Below the pieces are notes generated by a model. The model searched no databases, was not told the origin of the DNA, and was given only the letters and a program-made list of their open reading frames with translations. A program made the position numbers and the translations under genes. A DNA stretch of 64,000 bases from Trichomonas vaginalis G3 (Eukaryota > Parabasalia > Trichomonadida > Trichomonadidae). Shown here piece by piece: positions 13,937 through 24,180 of the stretch (position 1 is the stretch's first letter; each line of letters opens with the position of its first letter). The stretch is from positions 8,676,268 through 8,740,267 of the forward strand of contig NC_067206.1 of NCBI RefSeq assembly GCF_026262505.1. The letters run 5' to 3'.

Positions 13937-16900
13937 ATGTATCGGAAGTTGTCTAAGTTAGAACACTCGGAAATAAAACAACTTCTTACAGAAGCTAACA
14001 TAGATGTTGCAAAGCATTACGCAACAAACAAAAAAGCACTCGCTGACATCCTCAATGACTACAATGGTGCAATAAGTTATGATAGAATTCATGAGTTCAT
14101 AAAGCCGCAACGCGGCGAGGACGAATTCCATGCAAGAGCATTTCCTTTAAATGACGTTGCTATTGACTTATATCATAGACGTTCAGTACCTCATGAAGTA
14201 AGGCGTGAGATGTTTGACATAACAAATGCGAACGTTGGTCATACTCGTAAAGCTCTTTCTCATGATGTTCGTCAAGAGATGTTTGAACTTACGAACTCAA
14301 ACGTTGGTGAAACACGAAAGAGAGATGACACACTGAAACAACAGAGAAGAGAGATGTTTAAAAATTCTATAGAACAAGTTCGCAAAGCTAACGATGTCAT
14401 TCGTTCCATTGACGACAAACCAAAAGAAGGTGAGAGATGGTTAAAGAAAGATGAAGAGAATAGGAAGAGAAATGTGAAGTCAGGCAATAGACTCATTGAC
14501 TTTAACATCGAAGCTTTAGATGAACCAAACAGAGACTACTTACACAAACATTTCGGTAAGGTTTTCATGAGACTCTTAGAGAAGATTAAAATAAACTCCC
14601 AACAAAGATGGATGGTATGTTATAAACTTGGTGGAAAGTATGAATGTTCTACGTTAAACCTCAATAATATTGGAACATTACTACATCAGCTCTTGAAGGA
14701 GAACTTTATATCAGAGATAGAAGCAAATGCTGCAGGTATTGTTGAAATGCACTATGACTTCTTCTTGACAAACATAAAGAATCTTACTGAAATAAAGATG
14801 TATGATTTAACAGAATATGAAGGCTTAACGATGTCAGATGTAAAGAAAGGAAAGCCAAAAGAGACCATATAGAGATGAAAGCACACTGACAGAAAGACAG
14901 AAAAGATTTGAACAGACTTAAACAAACAGGAGATAAACAAGATATAGATGACTTTGGAATAATCCTTGGTGAAAAGAAGTTTTATAAGAAGAGAAGCGGT
15001 CAGTTCTGGAAGTATCTTTGCACATTACCTATAAATCTTGAACGCTACCAAATCTTCAATGAACTGAACAAAAGAACTGCAACACTTATGACAGAAGACA
15101 ATTGTTTCGTTTATGCTTGCATTCAGGCTGGAGTAAATGAAGAAACTATTGACCACATGAGAGAAGTCATTCGTGTTAGAGACTTTCCTCAAAGTAAAGT
15201 ACAAGAAATTTCTGACGCAACAGGTATAGCATTTAATGTTACCATTGGTTATTTCAATGACTCAAGATAATGAAATAGAGATACATACCAAAAGAATGTG
15301 AAACTGTTCGAACTATTGACTTACTTCTTGTTGAAGACCACTACATGCTAAATGAAAGATTACCAATGACAACATATTTCATTCGAAACTATATAGAAAT
15401 CTTCAAAGTGTGGTGGAATGAACATTGAGAAACAGATGAAGATTTATACAAAGAGAGAGATAAATATGTAGTTCGTTATGATAGAACAACACCGTTATGG
15501 GATGTTATGAAAACATTGTGGGAGTGCAAATATTTCGAACCTATTTCTTATGGAGAACTTTTCACATATACGACTGACTTATATAAACAGAACCTTGCAC
15601 CATTTAAAGATTTGACATATGCTCCAAAGTATTGTGTACAACTGAAGAAGAAAGCGAGTCAAAAGAAGTAAATAAAAATAAGTGCAAGTTCATTCCTGAG
15701 CACGTTTTCTTTGCTGACTTTGAGTGCAGTACGATGGCTTTCATAAAGCTTTTAACATCTGTTTGACAGTGAAGATGGTTCAGTGAGTGAAAGCATTTGG
15801 GGTCAAACTGTGCAACAGAATTTTTGGAGCGACTTCCTGACAAGAGTTTAATATATTTCCATAACCTCAGTTATGATATAAACTTCATCTTAAGACACAT
15901 GACAGAAGTGAAAGGAACTCCCATCATTAAAGGTTCACGAACAATGCAAATAACTGGCTTATATAAAGGAAGGGCAATTATTATAAAAGACTCTTACAGT
16001 GTTATAAATAAGAAGCTTAAACTATTTCCTGCTATGTTTAACTTACAAACAGGACCGAAAGAAGTATTTCCATACAACTACTACAGCAGTGTTTTGTTAG
16101 CAAATGACAACAGAACTGGTGTCATTTCTGAAGCATGTAAGTTTATATGCAGATACATTCATAAAAACATAGATTCCATCAAAGGTTGCAGAATAGATGA
16201 GAACCACTTCGACTTAGAAAAATATAGCACATTCTATTGCAAACAAGATGTAAGAATTTTAAGAGAAGGTTTTGTTAAGTTCCGCAATGACTTATTGAAA
16301 GATTTGATTTAAACGTTTATGACTACGTTAGTATTTGTTCTATTGCTAACAAATTGTTTGAGAACAGAGTATACTTCCCGAATGGAAATCTTTATGACCT
16401 CTCAAATAAACCAAGAGAATTTATTTCGAGATGCATTCAAGGTGGAAGATGTATGTTGTCAGATAACATGAAACAAAAGAGCAAAAAGAAACTCATTGCT
16501 GACTTCGACGCTGTTTCATTATATCCATCCGCTATAGCAAGATTGTATACTTTAGAAGGAATTCCAAAGTATGAAGGATGAATGTTAAGCACAGAGTATC
16601 TCATGAGACATTTATTCGATGACGACCAAAAGGAACCCATTGGTGAAAAGTTTATGTCTGGCTTCTTTGTTCTCATTAAGATAACAGAGATTGGAATACA
16701 TAGACACTTTCCTTTAATAGTTTGTGACCCTGAACTAAATCCAGAACTTAACGTTCCCAGAAGTTCAAACACTTGCTGTTTAATGTATGTTGACCATATA
16801 ACATTACAAGACCTCATAAAATATCAAGGTGTCAAATGTGAAGTGTTGCAAGGATACTCTTACGATGGAAACAGAGATATTAGAATAAGAGATGAAGTAA

Positions 16901-17735
16901 AGAAGTTGTTTGAGTTAAGGTTAAAGTATAAGAAAGAAGGAAATCCTTTGCAAGAAAATATAAAGTTCATTCTGAACAGTATTTATGGCAAAACTATTCT
17001 ATCTCCTATTGAGTCAAAAATAACCATAGTAAATGACAAAGATGCTATAAGATATGCCATCAGAAACTACAACCATATAGTGAAGTTCGAAGGTTTGGAT
17101 GGTTCAGATAAAACTATTTTCAAGCTAACGAAAAGCATTTGCAGACACTTTAACTTCTGTCCACTTGGTGTTAATATTCTGTCAATGTCGAAGAGAATAA
17201 TGTGTGAAGTATTCTGTACTGCTGAGGACATGAGCCTTCAAATATTTTACCAGGACTGCGATAGCATGCATATTTTCAATGAAGACATCCACTGTTAGCT
17301 CAGAATTTAAGAAGAGATACGGTAGAGAACTTATTGGTAAAACATTAGGTCAGTTCCATTCTGACTTTGCAGAAATAAAGAAAACAAAGTTTAGCATACA
17401 AGTCAATATTTTGTGGAAAGAAGACTTACATAGACTTACTCACGAATGATTTAAATGAAGTTGCATTCCATGCACGTTGTAAAGGTGTAAAACAAGACGT
17501 TCTTGCTTTAACAGCTAATGAAATGTTTCCTGAAGCTATACAATGCTATTACAATGAAGATAAGAACATTCACATACCTGTTGGAACATATGACAAAGAC
17601 TCTGAGTTCAGTTTAATGAAACTTTACAAAGCACTTCATGATGGTCAAGAGATTGGATTTGACTTATGTAAGTCTTCTAGTCCTTGCTTTGCTGAAAAGT
17701 TTAACTTTTCTATCAGACTAAGACTTTATTCATAA
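13937..17735 (+). pseudogene. Protein-primed DNA polymerase B region, broken
   Basis: From left to right: a charged N-terminal region, an Asn-Cys-Phe segment (TEDNCFVYACIQAGV) known from Maverick polymerases, an exonuclease block with YFHNLSYDINFI, polymerase motif A (DFDAVSLYPSAIA), motif B (FILNSIYGKT) and motif C (YQDCDSMHIF). These are family-B polymerase marks of the protein-primed type. The region is broken in several places and is the most decayed part of the element. Its product would have copied the element from protein-primed ends. Confidence 0.85.
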
Positions 17736-17817
17736 GAAAGCTTAAGTTCTGAGGTCATTTATTTTTGTCAGCTGAGTCATTCATGATAAAAATAATGAGG
17801 TCATATATTTTTGTCAT

Positions 17818-18384
17818 TTATGTATAACCATTGTCTCTCTTAAACTTTGCAATAGACAGTTTTGTTCTTCTTCCTTCTACATCTGTAATGTTTATATAAT
17901 CTTTGCTATACTGTCTTAAGACATTCATTCGTCTGTATTGAGTTCCCATGAAATAGTAAAAGACATCTTCACTTGGGACATAGTAGTAATTTTCTAGAGT
18001 AAATTTAGAGTATTGTATAATTTCAACAGCATCTTCAGGAAGAGTGTCTACAATGTCAAACCAATAGCCATTCGAACCAGAAATATTTCTCATGTTTTGT
18101 CTTCTCGACACCCACCTTAAGTTTGAGATATGAAAGTCTCCTCTGTCTCTGTTTATATGGTCTACTTCTCGAAGTCCTTCAGGATTCGGTATAAATTGAT
18201 TTGCAACAATTTTATGCTTAAAGAGTTTATGTTTGTTTAAATAAACACAAATATAACCATCACCGTTGTCAAACTCACTTACAACTCTTTTGTTACTTAT
18301 GCGCCTAATTGGATATGGGTACTCTGAAAAGATTTCATAGTCATTGTCATGTTCGAGTGTTTGCCAATGTCCTTCACCTTCCAT
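17818..18384 (-). CDS. HNH endonuclease (188 aa)
   Basis: The HNH core is at about residues 60-100: HKIVANQFIPNP, EVDHINRDRGDFHISNLRWV and SRRQNMRN, the pattern of phage-type HNH_3 homing endonucleases. ATG 18,384 is chosen over an upstream GTG because it follows TTTTTATTTGAGTGAAAGGC. The gene is antisense between PolB and the structural genes and may be a selfish gene riding in the element. It looks whole. A flanking stretch (18,385-18,572) holds no gene I can see. Confidence 0.8.
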   Translation of the reverse strand: MEGEGHWQTLEHDNDYEIFSEYPYPIRRISNKRVVSEFDNGDGYICVYLNKHKLFKHKIVANQFIPNPEGLREVDHINRDRGDFHISNLRWVSRRQNMRNISGSNGYWFDIVDTLPEDAVEIIQYSKFTLENYYYVPSEDVFYYFMGTQYRRMNVLRQYSKDYINITDVEGRRTKLSIAKFKRDNGYT

Positions 18385-18572
18385 GCCTTTCACTCAAATA
18401 AAAATTTTCAGAAAAAAATAAAACTAGCGTAGATTTTACAATACTGCGATGGTAGAGTTTAAGAGTTGTGCTTCAATGTAGAGACAGTCCTTATGGTCTG
18501 GAGGTAAGAACACTGGGCAGTTATGGTCATGAGTGGAGAACATGTCTATCCAAAACTCACGATTGAAGCCAG

Positions 18573-19292
18573 TTAATTTATAGTATTTAGGTTAGGAAGT
18601 GGTGAAGTTCTTGTATGACCAATGAACTCATTTTCAACTCCCTTACTTAAGTTTGAATATAATATAGCTTGCTTTCTATCCCAAATGCCAGGTGTTACAA
18701 TCTTTGAAAATTCATTTTTCCTCGGAAGCATTGCATCATAATTGAAAACATTCTTGAAATCATCACTTGGTTCAGAGATTTGAAATCTTATACGTAATGG
18801 ATTTTCTTTCTCTTTAGCGACTTCATTGAATGGTGAGAATACAACAAACTGACAGTCATGTGTTCCATCTTCATTTTCATTAAATTCATAATGAAAGTCT
18901 ATAAGTTGTGGCTGACTACCTTCTTCTTTCAGTTGTGCAAGAAACTCACGTAAAGGCTGTAAAGTTTGTACTTCAATGTTGAACTTTTTCTCGAACATCT
19001 CATTAAATGAAATCATACATTGTTGCAATGTTGTATCGTCTTTAAAGTATTTGTATATGTGAATGTTTTGGGCGCTTAAAGACTGTTCGTCATTTTCTAT
19101 CTCGACTTGAAGTATAAAGTCAACCTTTCTGAAAGCACGTGTTATATACATAGATGTTATGCCAATGTACTTCTCTTCATTTATGTTCACAATCCAGTCT
19201 GTTGGAAACTTAAACGTTACTCTGTTCCCCTTTATTTTGACGTCAGGGTTTTCACTACTGAACGCAACAGATAAAGGTATTTGTCTATACAT
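18573..19292 (-). CDS. Maverick structural-like protein (239 aa)
   Basis: Starts at ATG 19,292 behind TTTTTATCCGAATTAA. The protein opens MYRQIPLSVAFSSENPDVKI and is beta-rich in its first 110 residues, followed by a charged part. No Cys-rich or catalytic motif. It is the second gene of a minus pair next to the capsid-like region, and probably a virion component. Looks whole. Confidence 0.5.
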   Translation of the reverse strand: MYRQIPLSVAFSSENPDVKIKGNRVTFKFPTDWIVNINEEKYIGITSMYITRAFRKVDFILQVEIENDEQSLSAQNIHIYKYFKDDTTLQQCMISFNEMFEKKFNIEVQTLQPLREFLAQLKEEGSQPQLIDFHYEFNENEDGTHDCQFVVFSPFNEVAKEKENPLRIRFQISEPSDDFKNVFNYDAMLPRKNEFSKIVTPGIWDRKQAILYSNLSKGVENEFIGHTRTSPLPNLNTIN

Positions 19293-19316
19293 TTAATTCG
19301 GATAAAAATAAACCAT

Positions 19317-19577
19317 TTACTCTTTCTTTGCTTCAGCTTCTTTAGCTTTTGCTTCAGCTTCTTCTCTAGCTTTCTTCGCCAGCAAACGTGGGTTCTTTTG
19401 TCTTCCAGCAGCTAATGCAGCAAGTTGTTTTTCACTAAGTTTTCTCTTTGGTCTCTCTGGCTTTTGTTCTTGTTTTTGTTCCTTCAGTTCGGATAAAATT
19501 TGCTCACGAATTTCTTTCTTCAATGCTTCAACATCTATGACCCCTTGGGTCTTGTCCGTAGGGCTTGTCTGAGTCAT
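19317..19577 (-). CDS. Maverick Lys/Glu-rich helical protein (86 aa)
   Basis: Starts at ATG 19,577 (MTQTSPTDKTQG) behind TTTTTATCTGCAGTCAA. Residues 15-86 form one long charged helix with a Lys/Arg patch (PERPKRKLSEKQLAAL) and an Ala/Glu/Lys tail. It may be a core or scaffold protein. It precedes the gene at 18,573 on the same strand with 24 bp between them. Confidence 0.5.
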   Translation of the reverse strand: MTQTSPTDKTQGVIDVEALKKEIREQILSELKEQKQEQKPERPKRKLSEKQLAALAAGRQKNPRLLAKKAREEAEAKAKEAEAKKE

Positions 19578-19623
19578 TTGACTGCAGATAAAAAACAAAA
19601 TTAAAACTTTAACCGATGTAAAA

Positions 19624-20047
19624 TGAGCTTGTCAAAATCAGAAGCGAGAGTCTATTATATTAAATGACGCAGAGGAATACAACATCCTTTCTATTACGTA
19701 AGTCAGAGTAAAGATGGTAAAATATGTAAGAAAAAGAAAGGTTCCATTAGCGAATGCAGAGCGACAACATTAAGGTGCATGGCACGAGGGTGAAGCCCAT
19801 ATAAAACCTTCTGTTCAAACTGAGCCACCAAAAGAACCAGAAGAAAAGAAGCCAGATGTTACTTTCAATAACGAACCAAGAGCTTATTGCAAAGTTCGTG
19901 AATTTCATTGAAAAACAAACCGAGTCAAAGAACCCTGACCCACCAGTGAAAGAAGTTGAGACAAAAGAGAATGTACAGTTCATTGAAAATGTCAAGAAAC
20001 AACTTCCACCACGAATGCCAAGAAGAAGAGTGAGAATAATGAAGTAA
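19624..20047 (+). pseudogene. Maverick small basic protein gene, broken
   Basis: Plus-strand coding-like stretch between the divergent minus gene and the capsid-like region. It has Lys/Arg-rich segments at its end (PPRMPRRRVRIMK) and a Pro/Glu/Lys-rich middle. The gene is broken. Composition resembles small DNA-condensing virion proteins, but no family is recognised. Confidence 0.4.
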
Positions 20048-20074
20048 ATAGATATTTTTATCTGAAGTAAATAC

Positions 20075-21578
20075 ATGCAGAACGAACAGCTAAACGAATT
20101 TACTCCAGCAGAGCATATTCATCAGATTCGCTCATATTTCGATATCATAGACAATGCAGTTCAAATTGGTGACACTAATAGAAAATATTCTGACGCAAAG
20201 ATTCCATCACAACCTGGAACTGCTAAAGATAACACATGGGTAACATTCAATCTCTCACCTCCTGGTGAAAATATGTTGGACCTTTACAATACATTCATTA
20301 CGTATAAAATGGAAGGTCAATTTATTGTAGATAAAGAAATTGGTTCAGGTTCCAATAAAACAAACCCACCAGGATTTTGGATTGGTTTCGATGACGCTTT
20401 CTATGCAGTTGCTGGATATCAAATCCTTGCAAATGGTCGTATCGTATATTCTCAAGACAACGCAAGAGAAGAAGCATATATAACTTCAAACTCACAAACT
20501 ACCGAACAAATAAAGAAAGTAGATGTTTTCTCAAAGACTCGACATGAAGATGTATGGAGTCATTCGGGAACATGCAGAACAGGACAAATTGTTAGTGGTC
20601 CAATTACAGCAGGAAAATCATTTGATTTTAAGCTTCGTTTAAGAATTCCTGTTAGAAGTTTTTACCATTAGAAGCTATAAGATTTATTCCTGCATTTGCT
20701 GGTAACATTCAGCTTAAAGTAAAGTTCAGTAGCGACGCCTTACAATGCACATCTATATCTGTAAATGATATCATTGCTTTCAATCCAACTCTTAAAGTTG
20801 CATTTGCTTCAGATTCAAATCCACCGAAAATAAATTTGTTCCATGGAATGAACCATTCACTATGATAACGAAGGCAGTAGAAGCTAGTGGAACAGTTACT
20901 ATTACAACTGTAACCCAGCAACTATTTCGAACAAAGATGGATTTTAATGAATGTTTCATTCATCCAAAGTCATTCTCTTTAGACCCTAACATTTATACAG
21001 AACTTGTAGAACATTATACAAACGAGGCTTTATGTTTTCCTGTTAAAGTTATGGATTGGATTCCTATGGACGGTTCATTCTCAAAGAATACAGATAGTTC
21101 AAGTGCAACATTTACAGCAGCTTATACGCCTATTAATGTTAAAAGTATTTGGGCACTATTTAGAAAGAAAGACAACTATTATGTTAATTTTGAGAACCCT
21201 AAGTTTAAATATCTTCAGCTTTCCATGGGAGCTTATGGAAATATGCCTGCAGAACCTGAAAAATCATATGGACCTGTATTTTATGAAATGGTTGCGAACG
21301 CTTGCAATACAAACAATGATATGATTGGATTTAATGAAGATGTTATGAGGTCATTGGTGGATGATGGTAGTGTGGAACATAAATGGGATAGCTATGACAA
21401 CACACATTTCTTATGTGGTTTTCCAACTGAAGTGGACTTTTGCTTCCAGCAAGGTCAAACATCTACTGCTCCAATAACATACAAATTGTCTGTTAAAGGA
21501 CCTATTGAACTAGCAACTGAAAATGTACCAAAGCCACTTATTGGATTTATGAGGGATTGTTGCTTTGCCATCAAGTAA
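20075..21578 (+). pseudogene. Major-capsid-like region, broken
   Basis: The region starts at ATG 20,075 behind TTTTTATCTGAAGTAAATAC. It is beta-rich with motifs such as QILANGRIVYSQDNAREEAY and a late stretch TEVDFCFQQGQTS. Size and position (last large gene before the right end, next to ATPase-type and small virion-like genes) match the double-jelly-roll major capsid gene of Mavericks. The gene is broken. The assignment rests on size, beta content and context, since capsid families have few fixed residues. Confidence 0.65.
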
Positions 21579-21675
21579 GACAGTCAGGCATACCAATAAT
21601 AAGATTAGATGACTATAACTTAGCACTGACGACAGTGAGGAATAAAGGATGAACGTTTATTTTTAAAGCTTATAA

Positions 21676-22152
21676 ATGAGTTCTTCATCAAGCTCTCGTG
21701 AACCTTCACCATCTATGAAACAAACTTTACCAAACGATTATGGAGCACCTATTGAATATTTCTTACGAGCTGCACAATGGCAAAGAGCAGTCTCACCAAG
21801 GTTAGGTGTTCCACCAGCTCCTGTCAAAAATAGCATTTGGTCAAGTCCTTATATAAGATATGGTCTCCCATTAGGTTTGCTAGCTACAGCAGGAGCAGTA
21901 ATGATGTTGAAAAGAAATAAAGCAAATGTTGTAAATAATACTGAAGTACATGAAGTTAAACAAACTCCGACACCTTCGCCAAAACCAACGCCTTCGCCAA
22001 AACCAACGCCTTCACAAACAACACCTTCAATGACTCCTGAACCTATGGAAGTACAAACTCCTGTTCAAAAGTCAACTCCTAAACCGACTCCAACATTTAA
22101 ACCAGAACCCACACCACAAATAAATTGTAAAACTCCTGCGTTTCCTTACTGA
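21676..22152 (+). CDS. Maverick membrane protein with Pro/Thr repeats (158 aa)
   Basis: A Ser-rich N-terminus is followed by one transmembrane segment (about residues 58-78, YGLPLGLLATAGAVMML), then a Pro/Thr/Ser/Lys stretch with PTPSPKPTPSPK repeats. The layout resembles small virion membrane or entry proteins, though no family is recognised. The start follows GTTTATTTTTAAAGCTTATAA. Looks whole. Confidence 0.55.
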   Translation: MSSSSSSREPSPSMKQTLPNDYGAPIEYFLRAAQWQRAVSPRLGVPPAPVKNSIWSSPYIRYGLPLGLLATAGAVMMLKRNKANVVNNTEVHEVKQTPTPSPKPTPSPKPTPSQTTPSMTPEPMEVQTPVQKSTPKPTPTFKPEPTPQINCKTPAFPY

Positions 22153-22199
22153 AAAATAACGTTATTTTTATTTAATATTAAAATTTTTATTTGATTGAA

Positions 22200-22442
22200 A
22201 TGACAAATAAAGTCACTGAAGCAATGAAACAAAAGTTTTTGGTAGAATACATTAAATCAGGAACTATTCCAGAAGGTTTTTACATTCATACTATGAAGGA
22301 TGGTAGAGTTCAGTTTAGAAAGATAAAGCAACCATTAGATAAAGAAGGAATTTTGAGAAAGATTAAACTTCATGAGGACAACATTGCTGAACTTAAGAAG
22401 AAGTTAGAAGAGTTGGAGAAAGCAGACGACAGTGAGGAATAA
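22200..22442 (+). CDS. Maverick small coiled-coil protein (80 aa)
   Basis: ATG 22,200 follows TTTTTATTTGATTGAA. The last 35 residues form a heptad coiled coil (HEDNIAELKKKLEELEK). The first half is basic. The stop codon lies within the right inner inverted repeat. Function unknown; looks whole. Confidence 0.5.
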   Translation: MTNKVTEAMKQKFLVEYIKSGTIPEGFYIHTMKDGRVQFRKIKQPLDKEGILRKIKLHEDNIAELKKKLEELEKADDSEE

Positions 22443-22607
22443 AGCAATGAATTCAAGTGGGTGAAAAACCGGGTGAAAAAAGAGGTGAGATTTCACCACT
22501 TCACCTAAATTTATTTTTGTGCTATGTTTTCATACGCGTGATGGTGGTGATATCATTATTTTTAAGTTTATTTTTTTAAAATTATTTTTTATTTTATTTT
22601 TATATAA
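22438..22607 (+). repeat. Right inner terminal inverted repeat
   Basis: Partner of 1,402-1,560, with GGTGA units, TTTCACCACTTCACCTAAAT and GGTGGTGATATCATT. It ends at the ATG of the right 94-aa gene, just as its left partner ends at the ATG of the divergent relative. Confidence 0.7.
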
Positions 22608-23130
22608 ATGACAGAACAAAAGCAACTCATTCGAATTCCACAGTATAACAAACATACATTTAAACATTTATTCTTCCTTCCTGAGCATAACATGTTCTTT
22701 CAAATACATCCGAGACCAGTTGACTTTTCATTGACTGTGTATAAAGATAGAAATAGTTATATCATTAAACCATACGATGACGAAGGTAAGTTATGTAAAT
22801 TGTACGTTAAGAAGTTAGAGAAAGTTTATGGCTTCAAGTATGACTACAATAGGGTTAACACTGATGATGAAGATATTGAGGAAAATTTATGAGAACATTA
22901 GTGAAGTCGTTAGTGAGAACGATAGTGAGAACGTTTATTTTTTACATTAGTGAGTTCGTTAGTGAGGTGAAGTGGTTTGCGGCTTTGTAAATATTTAAGG
23001 TTAAGTTAGTGTTGTCGTTTGTGTTGTAAAATATACGTTAACGGTTTTGTAAAGTGTCAAATTCACAAGTATTGAGTAAGGTGGAACGCAGTGCCACCAT
23101 ACCCAAGACTTGTATACTAACTATTAATCC
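22450..23130 (+). repeat. Right copy of the ~650 bp direct repeat
   Basis: Same order as 700-1,350: GGTGA block, 94-codon gene, then a tail with AAAATATACGTTAACGGTTT and GGAACGCAGTGCC. After about 23,130 similarity ends, which I take as the right outer boundary of the element. Confidence 0.7.
22608..22892 (+). CDS. Small Maverick-end protein, 94 aa (copy 2)
   Basis: Near-identical to the protein at 831-1,115 from residue 13 onward; only residues 9-12 differ (RIPQ against QIKT). The start follows TATTTTATTTTTATATAA. The gene lies outside the inner inverted repeat, between it and the element edge. Function unknown. Confidence 0.65.
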   Translation: MTEQKQLIRIPQYNKHTFKHLFFLPEHNMFFQIHPRPVDFSLTVYKDRNSYIIKPYDDEGKLCKLYVKKLEKVYGFKYDYNRVNTDDEDIEENL

Positions 23131-23654
23131 ATTAACTGGAACAAATTACACGCCAAATCAAATGTATCAGCTGAAACCGAAATACACAAATGCAGATACA
23201 GAAAGGTTGTGGCAAATATGGGATACAGATACAGGCATGACCGCTGTTGACACATTCACAGCGTAATAATAAACATAATTTTTTAATTTCATTTTTAACA
23301 AGTTTTTTTAAATGTATGTAATGAATAATTCATTAGAATATGATAATGCACATTGTAACAGAATAGAACAATCACCAAATTTTTTTTGAAATTAAAAAAT
23401 AAAAGTAAAAAGTCTAAAGTACTCTAACCAAAAAAGATATTTAAAAGAATTTTGGAAAAAACAGAATAAGGATAATGATATTATTTTAGATACACAATCG
23501 ATGTACTGAAGAATAATCCGGTAAAATGATGATATAAAATTAGATTATTTACAAGTAGCTAAAGAATAAAACTATAATATAAAATAAATAAAGTTTAATG
23601 AAACAATAAAGGGTAAATAAATAATAAAGATTTTTATTTTATATCAGTATTGAG
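23131..23654. other. Element edge and A/T-rich spacer
   Basis: A frame of about 50 codons (23,117-23,266, ending TGMTAVDTFTA) is open but has no convincing start or family. The rest is A/T-rich without a gene, RNA or repeat that I can support. No target-site duplication was identified here. Confidence 0.4.
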
Positions 23655-24180
23655 AAGAAGTAACAGCTGACACTTGGTAGACAACTTCTTTATGTCTAGA
23701 AAATTCTATCTTGCCTTTTATTTTTTTCTCGCTGTGAAACGTATTCGGTCATTTTTTTAAAAATTAATTTTTTGTTAGAGATAAGAGCTAAAACTCGGTA
23801 AACAACTTCTTTATGTCTAGAAATTCTATCTTGCCTTTTATTTTTTTCTCGCTGTGAAACGTATTCGGTCATTTTTTAAAAATTAATTTTTTGTTAGAGA
23901 TAAGAGCTAAAACTCGGTAAACAACTTCTTTATGTCTAGAAATTCTATCTTGCCTTTTATTTTTTTCTCGCTGTGAAACGTATTCGGTCATTTTTTTAAA
24001 AATTAATTTTTTGTTAGAGATAAGAGCTAAAACTCGGTAAACAACTTCTTTATGTCTAGAAATTCTATCTTGCCTTTTATTTTTTTCTCGCTGTGAAACG
24101 TATTCGGTCATTTTTTTAAAAATTAATTTTTTGTTAGAGATAAGAGCTAAAACTTTGCAGACAACTCCCCCATGTCTAGC
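23655..24180 (+). repeat. 119-120 bp tandem repeat, ~4.4 copies
   Basis: Units starting at about 23,771, 23,890, 24,010 and 24,130 share GTTAGAGATAAGAGCTAAAA, GTCTAGAAATTCTATCTTGC and CGCTGTGAAACGTATTCGGT; the first and last copies are diverged. The period is 119-120 bp. The middle copies are nearly identical, so the array is recent. It sits just outside the Maverick. No gene in it. The 24,181-24,925 stretch that follows is A/T-rich and empty. Confidence 0.85.

Larger units (their letters stand above)
1335..23130 (+). mobile_element. Maverick/Polinton, ~21.8 kb, fossil, young
   Basis: The family is set by the gene set: DDE integrase with C-terminal chromo-like region, protein-primed PolB, A32/FtsK-type packaging ATPase and a major-capsid-like gene, plus KilA-N, HNH and fibre-like genes. 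Inner inverted repeats match at about 1,402-1,560 and 22,438-22,607. Outer ends are uncertain because a direct repeat overlaps both sides and no clean target-site duplication was found. The element is broken, with roughly ten breaks in total, mostly in the PolB region; the integrase, fibre and KilA-N genes look whole. Near-identity of the end repeats argues for a recent insertion or recent end conversion. Confidence 0.85.

Noticed and set aside
23869-24111. 80-codon minus-strand frame in the tandem repeat
   Set aside because: It is two exact copies of the same peptide made by the 120 bp satellite; no start context and no family.
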